Shown in pieces: positions 46,849 through 58,393 of a stretch of DNA of 64,000 bases (positions are counted from its first letter, which is position 1; each line of letters opens with the position of its first letter). Source of the DNA: Mermis nigrescens (lineage: Eukaryota > Nematoda > Enoplea > Mermithida > Mermithidae); assembly GCA_036768485.1 (NCBI GenBank), contig JAVLUZ010000583.1:420501-484500 (forward strand), written 5' to 3'. Under the pieces are notes generated by a model. The model had not been told where the DNA came from and searched no databases. It saw nothing but the letters and a program-made list of their open reading frames with translations. The position numbers and the translations under genes were made by a program.

Positions 46849-47204
46849 CATACATCATCTTAACGGTCCCCCCCGCAAAAACTTTTCACCTCACCCCCAT
46901 TCCAGAATTAGCACTTTTTCAAGAAATCGGTGGAAATGTTCTGATTTAAGTCTTTCAGCAATTCATTGCAGCTCAAAAGTCATATTTTTGGCGCCTCGCG
47001 CCATATAGTCATTTTTAATCGTATTTAGTTCAATTTATACGTTATTTTTTGAAATCCTTCTATTTATTTCTATGATTCCAGGAAAGTCTAAAAAATGACA
47101 TTTTTAATGCATACGTACCAGTCGTTTTAAAGCCTCAAAAGTTATATTGGGAAAATTTTTTGGCTTCACCCACCCCAAAGAATCTTCATGCTGATGCATA
47201 TCTG
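46849..47204 (+). mobile_element. hAT-like MITE, CATACATGATC family
   Basis: 356 bp, left end CATACATCATC, right end GATGCATATCTG, perfect 8-bp duplication GTTAGCAA. Contains a GC palindrome variant (GGCGCCTCGCGCC). Confidence 0.88.
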
Positions 47205-47212
47205 GTTAGCAA

Positions 47213-50194
47213 TGACGAAAATCCGGATACTTTTTTTGGAAAGGTGACCAACACCTGAACTTTGGATGCCTCGAGGGGCGAAGCTCTGGCCTCTCTAAAA
47301 AAACTGGAAGAAAAATTCAGCAACGCCCGATGAAAGAGAGCGGAGAATTAATGATTGAAATAAATAGTATAGTAAAAAACAAAAAAAAACTTTCTATTTT
47401 TATTCGAGATAACTATAGTCTGTTTCACACAAGTTCGGTCATAAATTTTGAATCTATCCCCGACAATAAGCTGAAATTCTTAAAATTTACGCACGAAGTA
47501 AGTTATGTGAATGACTATAAGTAAATATATAGTAACTCAGGTACAATTAAATGTGACATAAAAGGGCGTAATCAACTGTATTTCAGTTGTACTTAAGTGT
47601 GCCAACGTTAGCTACCACCCGCCCCTTCCCCCGATCTCCCCCCACCCGATGGCCTTAAGCGTATTTAAGCAGCATTCAGCGAATCATAAAGCCATTTCCT
47701 ACGGATAATTAGCCGTTGTTTGTCAAATTTTAAAATTCGTTTTGGCGTTTAGACTAATTAATAACATTTATTGAGTTTTTGATAGTCCAGAAGCCTCTTT
47801 ATAGTGCTTTCCTTCACAACGAATTATCGAGTAAAGCGATAGTTTTTTGATTTATAGCATTTTATGTACATGTATACATACGTTATGCAAGTAAGTAACT
47901 AGCCGCATATTTCATCTAGCTATGGACGGACAGATAGCTGCAGGTATGTATCTCTAATCACAAGAATTTTCTAATTATTTTGGCTCTTTACCACGAAGTT
48001 GAGCGTGTGAAAAGTATCCGCCTTTCTTGTGAGAAATAAGAGACAAGCTAGTCTGCGCCTGAAAATCAAATTTCTTGTAGGTATCTGAGGGAAAAGTTGA
48101 GGCACCGTTGCTCCCTCACCTTTTAGAAAATCGTGGATCTTCCAATGACACTGAAGCTAATTAGAAAATTCACGTAATTAGTATGGTAGGTAGGTAAAGA
48201 TTACACGCATTTGTCAACCTCTCCCTGCAGAAATCTGCGGAATTTAAATAGTTACATAGGTACCTATATATAAATAAATGATGCCTGTCTTATGTATAAC
48301 TGTTTCAACTTTGAATCACGATTCAATAATTTAATTTTTCCAAAATTTAAGAATTTGAAAAATAATCAAAAATTCAACAAAGTCAAAATTTCGAGGAAAA
48401 TTAGAGTCAAAATCCCAATTTCGGACTCTAATTTAAACGCGAAGAAAGGCATTCAACGAAAGCAGCCAAAAAATCTATTTTGATTGCATGTTTGAACCTA
48501 TTGACTTTATTTCCAAAATTCAAACTTCAGCAGTTTAAGTACACGTCGCGACCAACAACAATAAAAAGTAGCATAATTAACTAATAAAATCTCAAACCGA
48601 TTACACGCAATCGAACTAAGCAAGCAAATTCGTTGATGTTAGCAAGAAAACGCGATAATGACGCATCCTCGAATGAACAAAAAATTTCATCAGCAGCAAT
48701 AAGCACATATAGTAAAATGTTTGTATTATGTAAAGAATGTGCATCGCGTTCATCATATAAACGGGCCTTAAATTTTTTTCATTAACGAGCTATGACATGC
48801 GCGACTTAACGCTATTTTTAAAATCCATTAAGCTACGTAACTATATCGATATAAGCATCAGTGTACTGTAATTATGTTTGATTGCATTGCTTGCTTGCTT
48901 ATACGTTTTTTATAAACAAACGGAAAACGTATAAGCGAGCAAAAAATTTCCGAAAAACTTCAAATAATCAAAAAATGACTGTTCGGCGCAAAGCGTTCTA
49001 CTCTTAAGCCAGACTTGATAAAAACGCTCAAAACAACACACTTTCCAAGGTTTTTTCTATAAAATTGTGAATAATGAATTGAACCATGGTCTTTTTAATT
49101 GATTATTTGAATCATATAATGAATCGATAATTCGAAATCTAATTTCTAACTGAAAATTTGCTTTTAATAATGCAAAAAAAGTAAAATGTTTTCAATAAAG
49201 TTTCCTTTGAGATCAATTAATTTTAGCGCTTTCTAGACATGCACCACATTTTGAAATTATCCTCAAATATATATTCAGTAATAGAATTCACCCGATCGAC
49301 CGAAGATTAAAAACAATGTATATATATAATTAATAATGAGACATACACGAAAGAAAGAAAAACAACACTCCTCGTCAGTAAATTATCCATTTTCATCAGT
49401 CCATTTGGACAATTCGCTCCGCAACACATCAGTTTTTGTGATTTAATAGCTAAATTAATTTGAAGTAATCAGATCAAACAATTAAAAAGCATGAGAAAAA
49501 TAATCGGTTTAAAAATAAATTCAAACTTTCAATAATACAAATGATAGGTGACGTTTTATTAAGAAGCGAAAAATTAGTAAGAAGAATTATCCAAAGGTCA
49601 AGCAAGAGCCAAAAATTTTAGCTTCGTACCATCACCTTTCAACATTCACGATCTCTCTCATTGAGTGACGTAGAAAAATGCACAAAAAGATAACACTTTC
49701 TTAAAAACAAATTCTTGGGGCTAGCTAATTATACGGGCGTATTTCTATTTATTCCATCTCTTAACGCTTTTAGGTGCTTTTCCGCCATTTTCAGCCAAAA
49801 ACTTCGTTTTTTCGAGCTCTACCCCAGCACATATGCCGTGTAGACCGCTAAAATTTAAGACTGGGAAAAATAAGCACTAGACCAGCTAGGGCGGATTCCA
49901 GTACAAAGACAATTTTTATCCATCGAGCTTAGGGTATTGACCCCAGGATTAAAAGTGCGGATGGCGTTTTTCATGGTTTTCATTTGTGACCGCGTCAATA
50001 AAAGCACCGCCATACGGATGATTTTCAATGGCAAAATAATGTGTTCCCCGATAAAGAGTCTTGAAATTCGAGAAAAAATCTAGAAAACATGTCGCATACA
50101 TACTTCATTAATTAAAGGAGCGAATCATTCAGACAGCTCGTCCAAAAATATAGCAAATAGAGCGAATTCAGAGCGAATTCAACTATCGTATCGA
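47213..50194. other. Downstream flank of the hsp-25-like gene, mostly non-coding
   Basis: No supported gene. Contains a TATAGTCTGTTTCA fragment at about 47414, a 20-bp-arm hairpin at 48889-48942 (TTGCTTATACGTTTT and complement) and AT-rich sequence. Short open frames at 47330 and 48292 have no motif. Confidence 0.45.
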
Positions 50195-50200
50195 TTTATT
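50195..50200 (-). terminator. Poly(A) signal overlapping the stop codon
   Basis: The last codons read CAA TAA ATC, so AATAAA spans the stop codon itself. No second AATAAA is visible in the next tens of bases, so either this signal gives a very short 3' UTR or another variant is used. Confidence 0.45.
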
Positions 50201-50823
50201 GTCCAATCGGGTGGCGATAAGCGCCGCCGTTCTCCAACGTCGGCAACGGACTCTCGACGGTGAGCACGCCGTCCACCGACAGCGTGCTCGTGATCGCCTC
50301 GGGGTTCGTGCCCCGAGGCAACATGAACTCTTGGTTGTACTCCCGGTAGACGGTGCGCTGCGGTGACTTTTCCTCGTGCCGGGCATGCACCAGCAGGCGA
50401 TTGTCGACCGTTTTGACGGTGACCTCCTCCGGCTGATACTGCGACACGTCGAAGCGCAGACGCAGCGTTTTGCCGTCGCTCTCCTCGCGAATCAACGGCG
50501 ATTTGATGTTCTCCAAATACGGGTCGTAGTGCTTGACGCCGACGGTTGCCGTCGGCAACGTTGTCGTCAACGGCGGCGGCAAGCCGCCGCCGCTGCCGCC
50601 CAGCGTCGACGACCGAGTCGTCGTCGAATGGCTGCTCGACGACGTCGACATGGACGTTTGGCCGACGCCCGTCGAGCTGATGCCGCCGACGCCGACGCTC
50701 GGAAACGTCGGATGGATCGTCGACGCCGTCGTCGAGTCGAAACGATCGTCGAACGGCGATGCGCGCTGCTTGGGCGTGTAGGTTTCGAATTCGCGACGCA
50801 AGCGGCTCATCTCTTCTTCGACC
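50196..50823 (-). CDS. hsp-25: hsp-25-like exon 2 (linker and alpha-crystallin domain)
   Basis: Acceptor AAATTTTAG at 50824, first base completes an Arg codon, then VEEEMSRLRREFE. The ATG at 50810 is internal, because the four residues before it and the upstream exon give a continuous charged helix. Confidence 0.93.
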
Positions 50824-53800
50824 CTAAAATTTTAAAAGGATGCCTCAGAAAAGGGGATGATAATTGCTTAGAAAATTTTTAATTAAAAAGTTTGTAATTT
50901 TTATAATGCCGGAGTAGTAATATTCATAATGAGCACCAGCCGAATTCTAGAGAGGTCGAGTGGGGCGAAATAGCCAAAAACAGCACCAAAACTTAATTCT
51001 GGGGGTGAATCAATTTTTTGGGAGGGGGGCTGCCGAATTCTCGAGGGTCCGGTCCGGACCCCAACGCCCACGTATGGTAATATTTCATTTAATAAATTCT
51101 CATAAATTTATTTATTATCAAATGTTTCTCCGGATATTTTTGACTTATTTCCGAGCAGTAGAAATCGACAGTCAACCCGACCTGGACGGTAGCGAGAGGA
51201 TGGGGTGGGATTTGGTCGGGCGATAAATGGACACTGACTACATGTGGTCGTGGGAGGGGGGTTAAGGGAGTATGCACCCCCCAGAAGTTGGAATACCCCC
51301 CAGAATTCAATTTTTAGAATTTTTTTGCTTTTTTAGCGATTTTCTGATGCCATTGGATAGTGCTCAATGAGAAACGTCGAAAAATGGTGTTTTTCTCACC
51401 ATACGACCACTTTTAAGACCTTTTTTACCTTTATAAATTTTTTCACCCCCCCCCCCGAAATTTTCTCACCCCCCCCCCACCCCCAGAATCTCGGTGCTGC
51501 CCACCTGTGACAGCGAACTGATTATGCGGATCCGAACGTTTTCAAAGATAAAAAGTAAAAAAATTTAATTTATAGGCAAAAAACGCCATTTTCGACGATT
51601 ATCATCAAGCAATATCCACTGCCAATAAAAAATTGCGAAAAAAAGACAGAAAATTGAAATTCAAATGCAGGGATCAGGTAAATTGAATAGCATTCTCGAT
51701 TTTCATCCATTTTGGGCCTTATCACTTTGCCCCACAGGCTTCCAGAACCGAATTTTCGAAAATCTTGCCTTTTTTCGCGATTATTAGGTAGAGCTCGAAA
51801 ATTGATATGTAGATCGAAATAGAAGTATAAACAAAAATAATCAAAATATAAATCTCGATAGAAAAGCATTTGAAAAATTGTGTTTTTTCACGCGCTTCAA
51901 CTACTCGTTTAATGTATTTTGGATCTTAGAAAAAAATTTAATATGCCTTCATAACTCGGGTCACTCACAAAGCTTGATAATTGAATTAATTCAGAGAAAA
52001 ATTAACGACACAAAATACTAAAAAGGAATTCAAGAATATGAATAATAATACAATGCAATGAAGAAAGGTTTCAAGTATGAGGATTCGTTTAAATTCATTA
52101 ACTCTATATAGTTATACATGCACTCAAGATAAAACTTTGTTCAATAAGTCAAATAAAATAAGTGCCTCTGGAAAAATATGATGTAATATAATAAAATGGA
52201 TTGAAAACTGGTGAAAACAACGCAGAATAGAATCGATACAATTGCGTTATTCATCAATAAGTAACGTAAATAATAGTTCGATGACACTAATTAGCTTCAA
52301 TTTTTTGTTCATATATTCTAATCGCCGCTTGGGTGCTTTGCTAATTCACCTCTGCTACATGGATGACGGGAATTTTTTACTTAATTTATTATTTGACATA
52401 TATGACTAAAATAATAATTAAGAAACAATAATATTCTATGTTCAATTTATCGAAATAAAATTATTTATTCCCGGTAAAAAGTAAAATTATTCTCAGAAAT
52501 TATCAAACGAATCTCCGATTAAGACTAAAAATAGAAATGCCGGACGAGCACACGTGGACGTTGGGGGAGGGGATCGGAGGTATGCACCCCCCAGAAGGCC
52601 GAATACTTCTCTTCTCCAGAAACCAGAATACCCTTCTCCAGAAACTAAAATACCCCCAGAAATCAATTTTTGGAATTTTTTGTTTCTTTCGCAATTTTTT
52701 GATGCCAATGGATAGTGTCTCGATGAGAAATGTTGAAAAATGGCATATTTCGCCATACCACCATTTTTAATACTATTTTTTTGACCTTCGAAGCCCCCGG
52801 AATTTTATTGCTGCCCACGTGCGGGGACGAGATAATCCTGATAAAATTCGAAAATTCAAATTAAGAAATTCAAAAATTCGAGAAAATTTGAAAATTTGCA
52901 AGAAAAACGGAATCGCTATAACAAGGATTGTAAAATCGTAACATTATAGATTTCAGAAGCAACGTTAAATAAACCGAAAAGAACTTTGTTAAAACCCTTG
53001 CACTTTTGAAATAAAATTTTTGATCAATTCACTTCTTCCAGCACTCTATATTTTACGCAATTGTTTTTCATTTGGATGCATTTCAATGCGTCCTATTTCA
53101 AATTCTATTCATTTTTAGTTATTTGTAATTACTTTTTTTACTCGCAAACGAGTAAGTACGCTTACGGCAATTGACGCAGAAAACAAAACAAAATATATAA
53201 GACAAGCGTTCATAAAAGCCATTGCTCGATTGCGTCGTAGCGTAAAAAACAACTCAAGCTTACAAAATCTAACAGTTTAATTTTCGATTTGAAAATTGGA
53301 TATTTTTCCGTTTTCTTCATTTAAGTTTATCGTGATTCCAAGTCAATTCGTTCATCACGTAAAAACAGGCACGTGGGGGTTTGGAACCCCCAAAATTCAA
53401 AAAAATCGGGAAAATAGGACTTTTCAGACGTTATTTCGTAGCTATTTTTGGCCTTTTTGGGCTTGGTCCCCCCCAAATTGGTGTTGGTCCCCCAAAATAG
53501 GACGGCCAGCTACGTGCCTGCGTTAAAATTGTTAGGCTGTGCACAAATTTAGTTAATTCTCCCAACTTTTTCGACGGACGTGTGCTTGTCTGCATGCAAA
53601 CGTAGATGCAATTTATCTTCATCACTGAAAAAACGCGAATGAAGGTCTTCTAGCACTATTAACCGCTAATTTTAGTCACACATTTTGAGGCTTTTCTAAT
53701 ATTTTTTCGATCAGCCACAGTTGAGAAGAAAAAGGCTAATCAAAATTAATTAAATATACAAAACTGACTGATTAATTGCCTTTTAAATTCTTCCCGATTC

Positions 53801-54853
53801 TTCCATCAAAGTATACAATTTAATATACGGATTTATAGCAACAAGATATTCGATAAGTAAAATTGCGCAGTGCGCAATTTATAATTTCGAATAGGAAAGC
53901 ACAAGTAAGTAAACCTATAAATTACAACACACATTATAAAACCATGGCTTAGCTATTCCTGATGAATTTTTGACTTTTTATAAAAATTTCAACTACACCC
54001 GTCAGATTTCCACCCTCCCAAAGTTTCGGGTCGTTTAACCATATTGTATAATTTACTGATAGTAGAATAGTTGAAAATCAGAGAGAATTAGCTAGAAATA
54101 ATTTTAAACAAAGAAGAATTAAAAATTACTTAAAAACGACAATTTTGAATTGTTTTCATGATTTTTATTTCGACTTTATAATACGTTTATTACTCACATA
54201 GCGAATTCTTGCTTTTACAAAAACAAAATCCAGTCAAATATCGTACGAAATTTCGAATCGCCTATTACTCCGACTAACTTGCGCGTACAAACTTAGTTAA
54301 AATGAACCGACTAAAGAGAAATTACTCATCACATCGTCGCCTACAAATAAAAATTTTATTCGTACATTGGACGATCCTACATTGTGACACAAAAATGTGG
54401 TTGGTTCCGCAAAACCGCACAAATTTTCACAGTAATGATAAGTCTATTTTATACCGGTTATTCAATAACTTACGCATAATAAACGCGTCTATGGAAATAA
54501 CTAGGCGTATACAAAACGCGAAAGTTTATAAAACATCGATAATACAGTTTTCACCTAGAAATATGCTGGCGTTAGTATTGGTGGTACCCAAGGGATACGT
54601 AACTTAGTTTATAAGAAAATTTTAGAACATCGTACGCGCGGTTTTACGGTTGTACGCTTTAAAGCTCGTCGTGTTAGCGCCGGTTAAACAAAACGACTTA
54701 TATAGTCCGCGCGAAACATCAAGATTAAGGTTTCAGATTATACTATCTATACCTTTTCATTTCGCTGTCGAATTTCGAACGCATACTGTCGAATTCGTGA
54801 TCGACGACGTGGTAGTCGCTTCGTTGTACGTTGATTCGTTGCTCCCGAGGCAT
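50196..54853 (-). CDS. hsp-25: HSP-25-like small heat-shock protein (2 exons)
   Basis: Exon 1 54853-54753 (33 codons plus AG) joins in phase to exon 2 50823-50196 (one base plus 209 codons including stop), 242 residues. N-terminus MPREQRINVQRSDYHVVD, then a coiled, charged segment through the junction (EMKRVEEEMSRLRREFE), a Ser/Thr/Gly/Pro-rich linker (about 60-125), the HYDPYLENIKSPL block, and an alpha-crystallin domain (about 152-228; LRLRFDVSQY, EEVTVKTVDNRLLVHA, GVLTVESPLP). ATP-independent holdase chaperones of this type bind unfolding proteins; nematode HSP-25 is muscle-associated. The C-terminal tail RHPIGQ lacks a clear I-x-I motif. Exon 2 is GC-rich against AT-rich surroundings. I found no convincing heat-shock element upstream. 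Confidence 0.94.
50925..51076. mobile_element. Short hAT-like MITE, CATAATGAGC...GCCCACGTATG
   Basis: 152 bp with a perfect 8-bp duplication GTAATATT (50917-50924, 51077-51084). Right end matches the CAYRNGTGGGC family; the left end GAGCACC resembles the family of 57065-57303. It starts 100 bp inside the hsp-25-like intron. Confidence 0.85.
51239..51509 (+). mobile_element. hAT-like MITE, CAYRNGTGGGC family
   Basis: Left end TACATGTGGTCG, right end GCCCACCTGTG; interior closely matches 8833-9070. Flanking octamers agree at only 5 of 8, so exact ends are uncertain. Located in the hsp-25-like intron. Confidence 0.75.
52549..52823 (+). mobile_element. hAT-like MITE, CAYRNGTGGGC family
   Basis: 275 bp, ends CACACGTGGAC and GCCCACGTGCG; flanks CGGACGAG and GGGACGAG match at 7 of 8. 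In the hsp-25-like intron. Confidence 0.83.
53366..53520. mobile_element. hAT-like MITE, CAGGCACGTAGCT family
   Basis: 155 bp, ends CAGGCACGTG and CCAGCTACGTGCCTG; flanks CGTAAAAA and CGTTAAAA match at 7 of 8. In the hsp-25-like intron. Confidence 0.87.
54753..54853 (-). CDS. hsp-25: hsp-25-like exon 1
   Basis: ATG at 54853, 33 codons plus AG, donor AG|GTATAG. Ends HEFDSMRSKFDSEMK, which continues as RVEEEM in exon 2. A pyrimidine-rich TTTTTTTCTGATATACAG at about 54950-54933 could be a trans- or cis-splice acceptor in the 5' leader. Confidence 0.85.
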
Positions 54854-55586
54854 GTTGTTTACTACTTTTGTTTGTTTTTTCGTAACAATGGTGCCCAATA
54901 GACGGAGGCTCGGTGAGGATTACTGTATATCAGAAAAAAATCGTCGACGTTTTTTTTGGCCGACGACCGATCGATAAAGTAACGCGTGCCAACGATTATC
55001 GAAATTTGACCTTTTTTCGTGGATTTCGCTTCGATATTGCTCCCTGTCGCGGAGTGTACGTATAATATCCGGAATCGACGAATTGTATTACGGCTAAAGA
55101 GCTCGTTATTGAGCGGAGCAGATAATACGGAAATACGAAAAAAGTGTCTGAAAAGACGGTAGATTAATTTTTTTAAAAAAACGAGTTGGAGAAGGGTGTT
55201 TTATAAAGGAGGGGATCTCGGCAGCAACAACAAGCACTAGTCTTTTTTGAAGAGAGGAAGTCAATAATGCGGGGATAGCTTAAACTGCACTAGCTGCACA
55301 CTCAGCAGCGTGTTTGATGCAAAATGTCATGATTGTGGAATTGAGCTGCGAATTCGTGATACTTTGGCACAATGATAACCCATATGTTGGAAATGAGGAA
55401 AATGTTCACAAACGTATGCGGGCAAAGTCTGAATTTCGGGGGTCTGCGATTAGTAGAAGAATTAATGGACAAAAGGTAGTTGCTCCTTAGAATTTAAACC
55501 CTCAAGCCATTCACGCCCACGTGCAATTAAGAACTTAAATACGTCAACAAAAGAATCGGGCGTTCAGTGATGGTAATCGTAGAAAA
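54854..55586. other. Upstream flank of hsp-25-like gene
   Basis: Contains the 5' leader and presumably the promoter. I saw no nGAAnnTTCnnGAAn array and no certain TATA box. The sequence has several CGA/TCG-rich stretches (54945-55085) and looks single-copy. Confidence 0.45.
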
Positions 55587-56217
55587 CAGAGACGGATTTA
55601 AGGGAAGGCGGGGAGGGGGCGCCCCCAGCTCCCAATCGGCCAAAAATATTTTGGCGAGATAAAGAATGGATATGTAATTTGCAATGATTCTTGGCCGTCA
55701 GTGACAATATTTTCTTATATTTTCCTACCTATTAATGACATTTGATTACTTTATTGGCGATCTGGAAGCCATTTTCTGCTCCTGGAATATGGTTTAGAAC
55801 AATTTCAACAGCAGGAACAGCTATTTCAGCATAGTTTTCTTCTATTTTCAATCAAAAATTTTCGACGTTCCGCATCAAATGCTACGAAAACAGAAAATCA
55901 AGCGGTAAGTCTAGCTTCTAAGCGTCTATCCAAATAAAACATAACGAATTTTCCTAAACTTCACGAATTTTCCGATGCTTCGCGACGGATTTTCGCTAAA
56001 GTCAAAGAAATTTAATGATTTTTCGCACAAATTTGTCGAAAATTTCGAAATTTCTCGAAAATGTATTGCGTCAAAAGATTTTAAGTGAAAAATATAATGC
56101 AAAACGCCGAAAAAACGCCATTTCGCGCTTAAAGGGCAAATTTTTGGACCTATTTATGACTGTTTTTGCAAAAGTTCGGGTACCGTTCCCCTAAGAAAAA
56201 TTCTAAATCCGCCACTA
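55587..56217. mobile_element. hAT-like MITE, CAGAGACGGATTTA family
   Basis: 631 bp, left end CAGAGACGGATTTA and right end TAAATCCGCCACTA inverted, perfect 8-bp duplication GTAGAAAA (55579-55586, 56218-56225). No coding capacity seen; single copy in this window. Confidence 0.85.
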
Positions 56218-56696
56218 GTAGAAAAATTCCACCTGAACGTACGAGTATGATTACTTGTGTTCTTTTAAAAGATATGAGTGCTAATAATTTAATTCTGTGA
56301 TGTGCAGCTCGGAAAATTTTTCAAAAAGTGTCTTTGGACTATAAAACAATGGGTACCCGTCAGAGACAATTTTTTATGTTCCAGACAATGCTCGTTAACA
56401 TAAAAGCATAAAAAAGATTTTAAAAATTTGGAAAACAATTGAGCACATTGAAAAAGATATAATCGAAAAATGAGGTACCCTTTCTACGATTTTTTGGAAG
56501 TCGGCAATTTCGGGGGATCGCAGCGCAGCTACACATGGGTGTGAGGGATCTGGAACCTCTGAACCCCCCCCCCATAAAAAATCTCAGAAAACGTACGGAC
56601 GTGACTGCAGCAGTTTTCAAGATGTGAACACATGCTGCACACAATCGTTCTAACAGGACTGCATGTAGGATTTTTTTATCGTGTCCTAACACTGTC

Positions 56697-56990
56697 ACCG
56701 TCTCAACACTGCCACCAGTCCCAACACTGCCACCAGTCCCAACACTGCCACCGCGAGTCCCAACACTGCCACCGCGAGTCCCAACATTGCCGCCGCGACT
56801 CCCAGCACTGCCACCGCGAGTTCCAACATTGCCACCAGTCCCAACACTTCCACCATGAGTCCCAACATTGCCACCTCGAATCCCAACACTGCCACCAGTC
56901 CCAACACTGACACCGTGAGTCCCAGTACTGCCAACGCGAGTCCCAACATTCCCACCACGAGTCCCAACACTGCCAGCACGTTGTGTACTG
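56697..56990 (+). repeat. Minisatellite of CAACACTGCCACC units, left arm
   Basis: About fourteen units of 18 or 24 bp, built from CCAACACTGCCACC followed by AGTC or GCGAGTC. Long minus-strand frames (SVGTRGG- or QCWDSRW-type repeats) arise because unit length is a multiple of three; they are not genes. Confidence 0.9.
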
Positions 56991-57064
56991 GCATGCACAT
57001 GCACGGAAATTTTGTTGCAAAAACGCTCAACATTTGGGGCATGCAAGGGGGAGAGGATTGTAAA

Positions 57065-57303
57065 CATACGTGAGCAGCAAGAAAATTCTGGGGAAGGATG
57101 GGTAAAATCGCCAAAAATGTTACTAAAAATAGAATTCTGGGGGAGGGGGTTTCAACTTTTCTGATGGGAACAAACCCCATCAGAAAACCCTTAACATTTA
57201 AACTCCCCAAAATCAGGCGGATCTCCCACAATTGCGTTTTTGACTTTTTCCTCAATGTTTGTCCCATAAGATCCACTCCCAGAATTTAGTCGCTGCTCAC
57301 ATG
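57065..57303. mobile_element. MITE-like element, CATACGTGAGCAGC ends
   Basis: Left CATACGTGAGCAGC and right GCTGCTCACATG are inverted; flanking octamers agree at only 5 of 8. Lies between the two inverted minisatellite arms. Confidence 0.6.
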
Positions 57304-57687
57304 AAATTAAAAGCATTAAGTACATTATGTTTATGGATTATAATGGTGGGGTCGCCAGTGAAGGGTAGAATCAAGAGCTTGTTAGATGCTAAATCTTAAA
57401 ATTTTTTGTGTAGTAATTCTATGTTGCATTTATGATGTACTGCCATGTCGAAGTTGCCTAGAAATAAGCTAATTTGTAATTAAAGTAATCTTTGATACTT
57501 AACTTCTGAACATCTCAGTGGAGGTAATGCCCCCTCTCACCCCTCACTATATGCATGTTCAATTCCGCGTCACCTTCCGCATGATTTCAACATATCAAAT
57601 ACGTACATACCATACCATGCATGCCCCAAATGTTAAGCGTTTTTGCAACAAAATTTCCGTGCATGTGCATGCCAACACACAACCTGT

Positions 57688-57895
57688 TGGCAGTGTTGGG
57701 ACTCGCGGTGCCATTGTTGGGACTCGCGGTGACAGTGTTGGGACGGTGGCAGTGTTGGGACTCGCGGTGGCAATGTTGGGACTCGCGGTGGCAGTGTTGG
57801 GACGGTGGCAGTGTTGTGACGGTGGCAGTGTTGTGACGGTGGCAGTGTTAGGGCTGGTGGCAGTGTTGGGACGGTGGCAGTGTTGGGACTACATC
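57688..57895 (-). repeat. Minisatellite of CAACACTGCCACC units, right arm (inverted)
   Basis: Same unit as the left arm but on the opposite strand. The flanks at 56990-57052 and 57615-57688 (GGAAATTTTGTTGCAAAAACG and complement) are also inverted copies, so the two arrays form a large inverted repeat with a spacer of about 560 bp. Confidence 0.88.
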
Positions 57896-57973
57896 GGAAT
57901 TTTAAAGAAGTTGTCGTTTTAAGATTTTTTGCTCACGGCCAGACGCCTCAGTCCTGAGCTTCAGAGGTCCGAC

Positions 57974-58219
57974 CCTGGGCGTGGGGGTCTGGGGGTATGT
58001 ATGCCCACCCTCGAGAAAGCAAAATACCCCCAGAAACCAAAATACCCCAGAAACCAAAATACCCCCGAATTCAATTTTTGAAATTGTTGCCAATAGATAG
58101 TGCTTGATGAGAAACGTTAAAACAGATGTTTTTCCGCCATACCACCATTTTTAAGGCCATTTTTTGACCTTTAAAAAATCTTGCACCCCTCCCCAGAATT
58201 TTGGTGCGGCCCACGTATG
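57974..58219 (+). mobile_element. hAT-like MITE, CAYRNGTGGGC family
   Basis: 246 bp, left end CCTGGGCGTGG, right end GCCCACGTATG, perfect 8-bp duplication GGTCCGAC (57966-57973, 58220-58227). Confidence 0.88.
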
Positions 58220-58239
58220 GGTCCGACTCATGTATATAG

Positions 58240-58393
58240 AGGATCATTTAAACGATACGACCCTGTTATAAACAAGAAACTAGAAAAAACGAAGCATGTA
58301 CCTATCGAATGGAAAAGCTTATCCGTAATACAAAGACAATATTTAATTAACATAGGCAAAATAATCGATTTTTTGGGACCAATCAAAGCCTAA
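58240..58393 (+). CDS. Exon-like plus-strand segment, unrecognised
   Basis: After an AG (GTATATAG) the plus strand is open for 50 codons to TAA, reading SFKRYDPVINKKLEKTKHVP then IEWKSLSVIQRQYLINIGK. The Lys-rich, non-repetitive composition looks like protein, but I cannot identify a family or find other exons. Confidence 0.3.

Noticed and set aside
50376..50882. 168-codon arginine-rich plus-strand frame
   Set aside because: Antisense shadow of the GC-rich hsp-25-like exon; no splice or start context.
56420..57276. Minus-strand frames of 215, 193 and 105 codons with glycine- or tryptophan-rich repeats
   Set aside because: They lie over a minisatellite whose units are multiples of three bases, so three frames are open at once; composition is dictated by the repeat.
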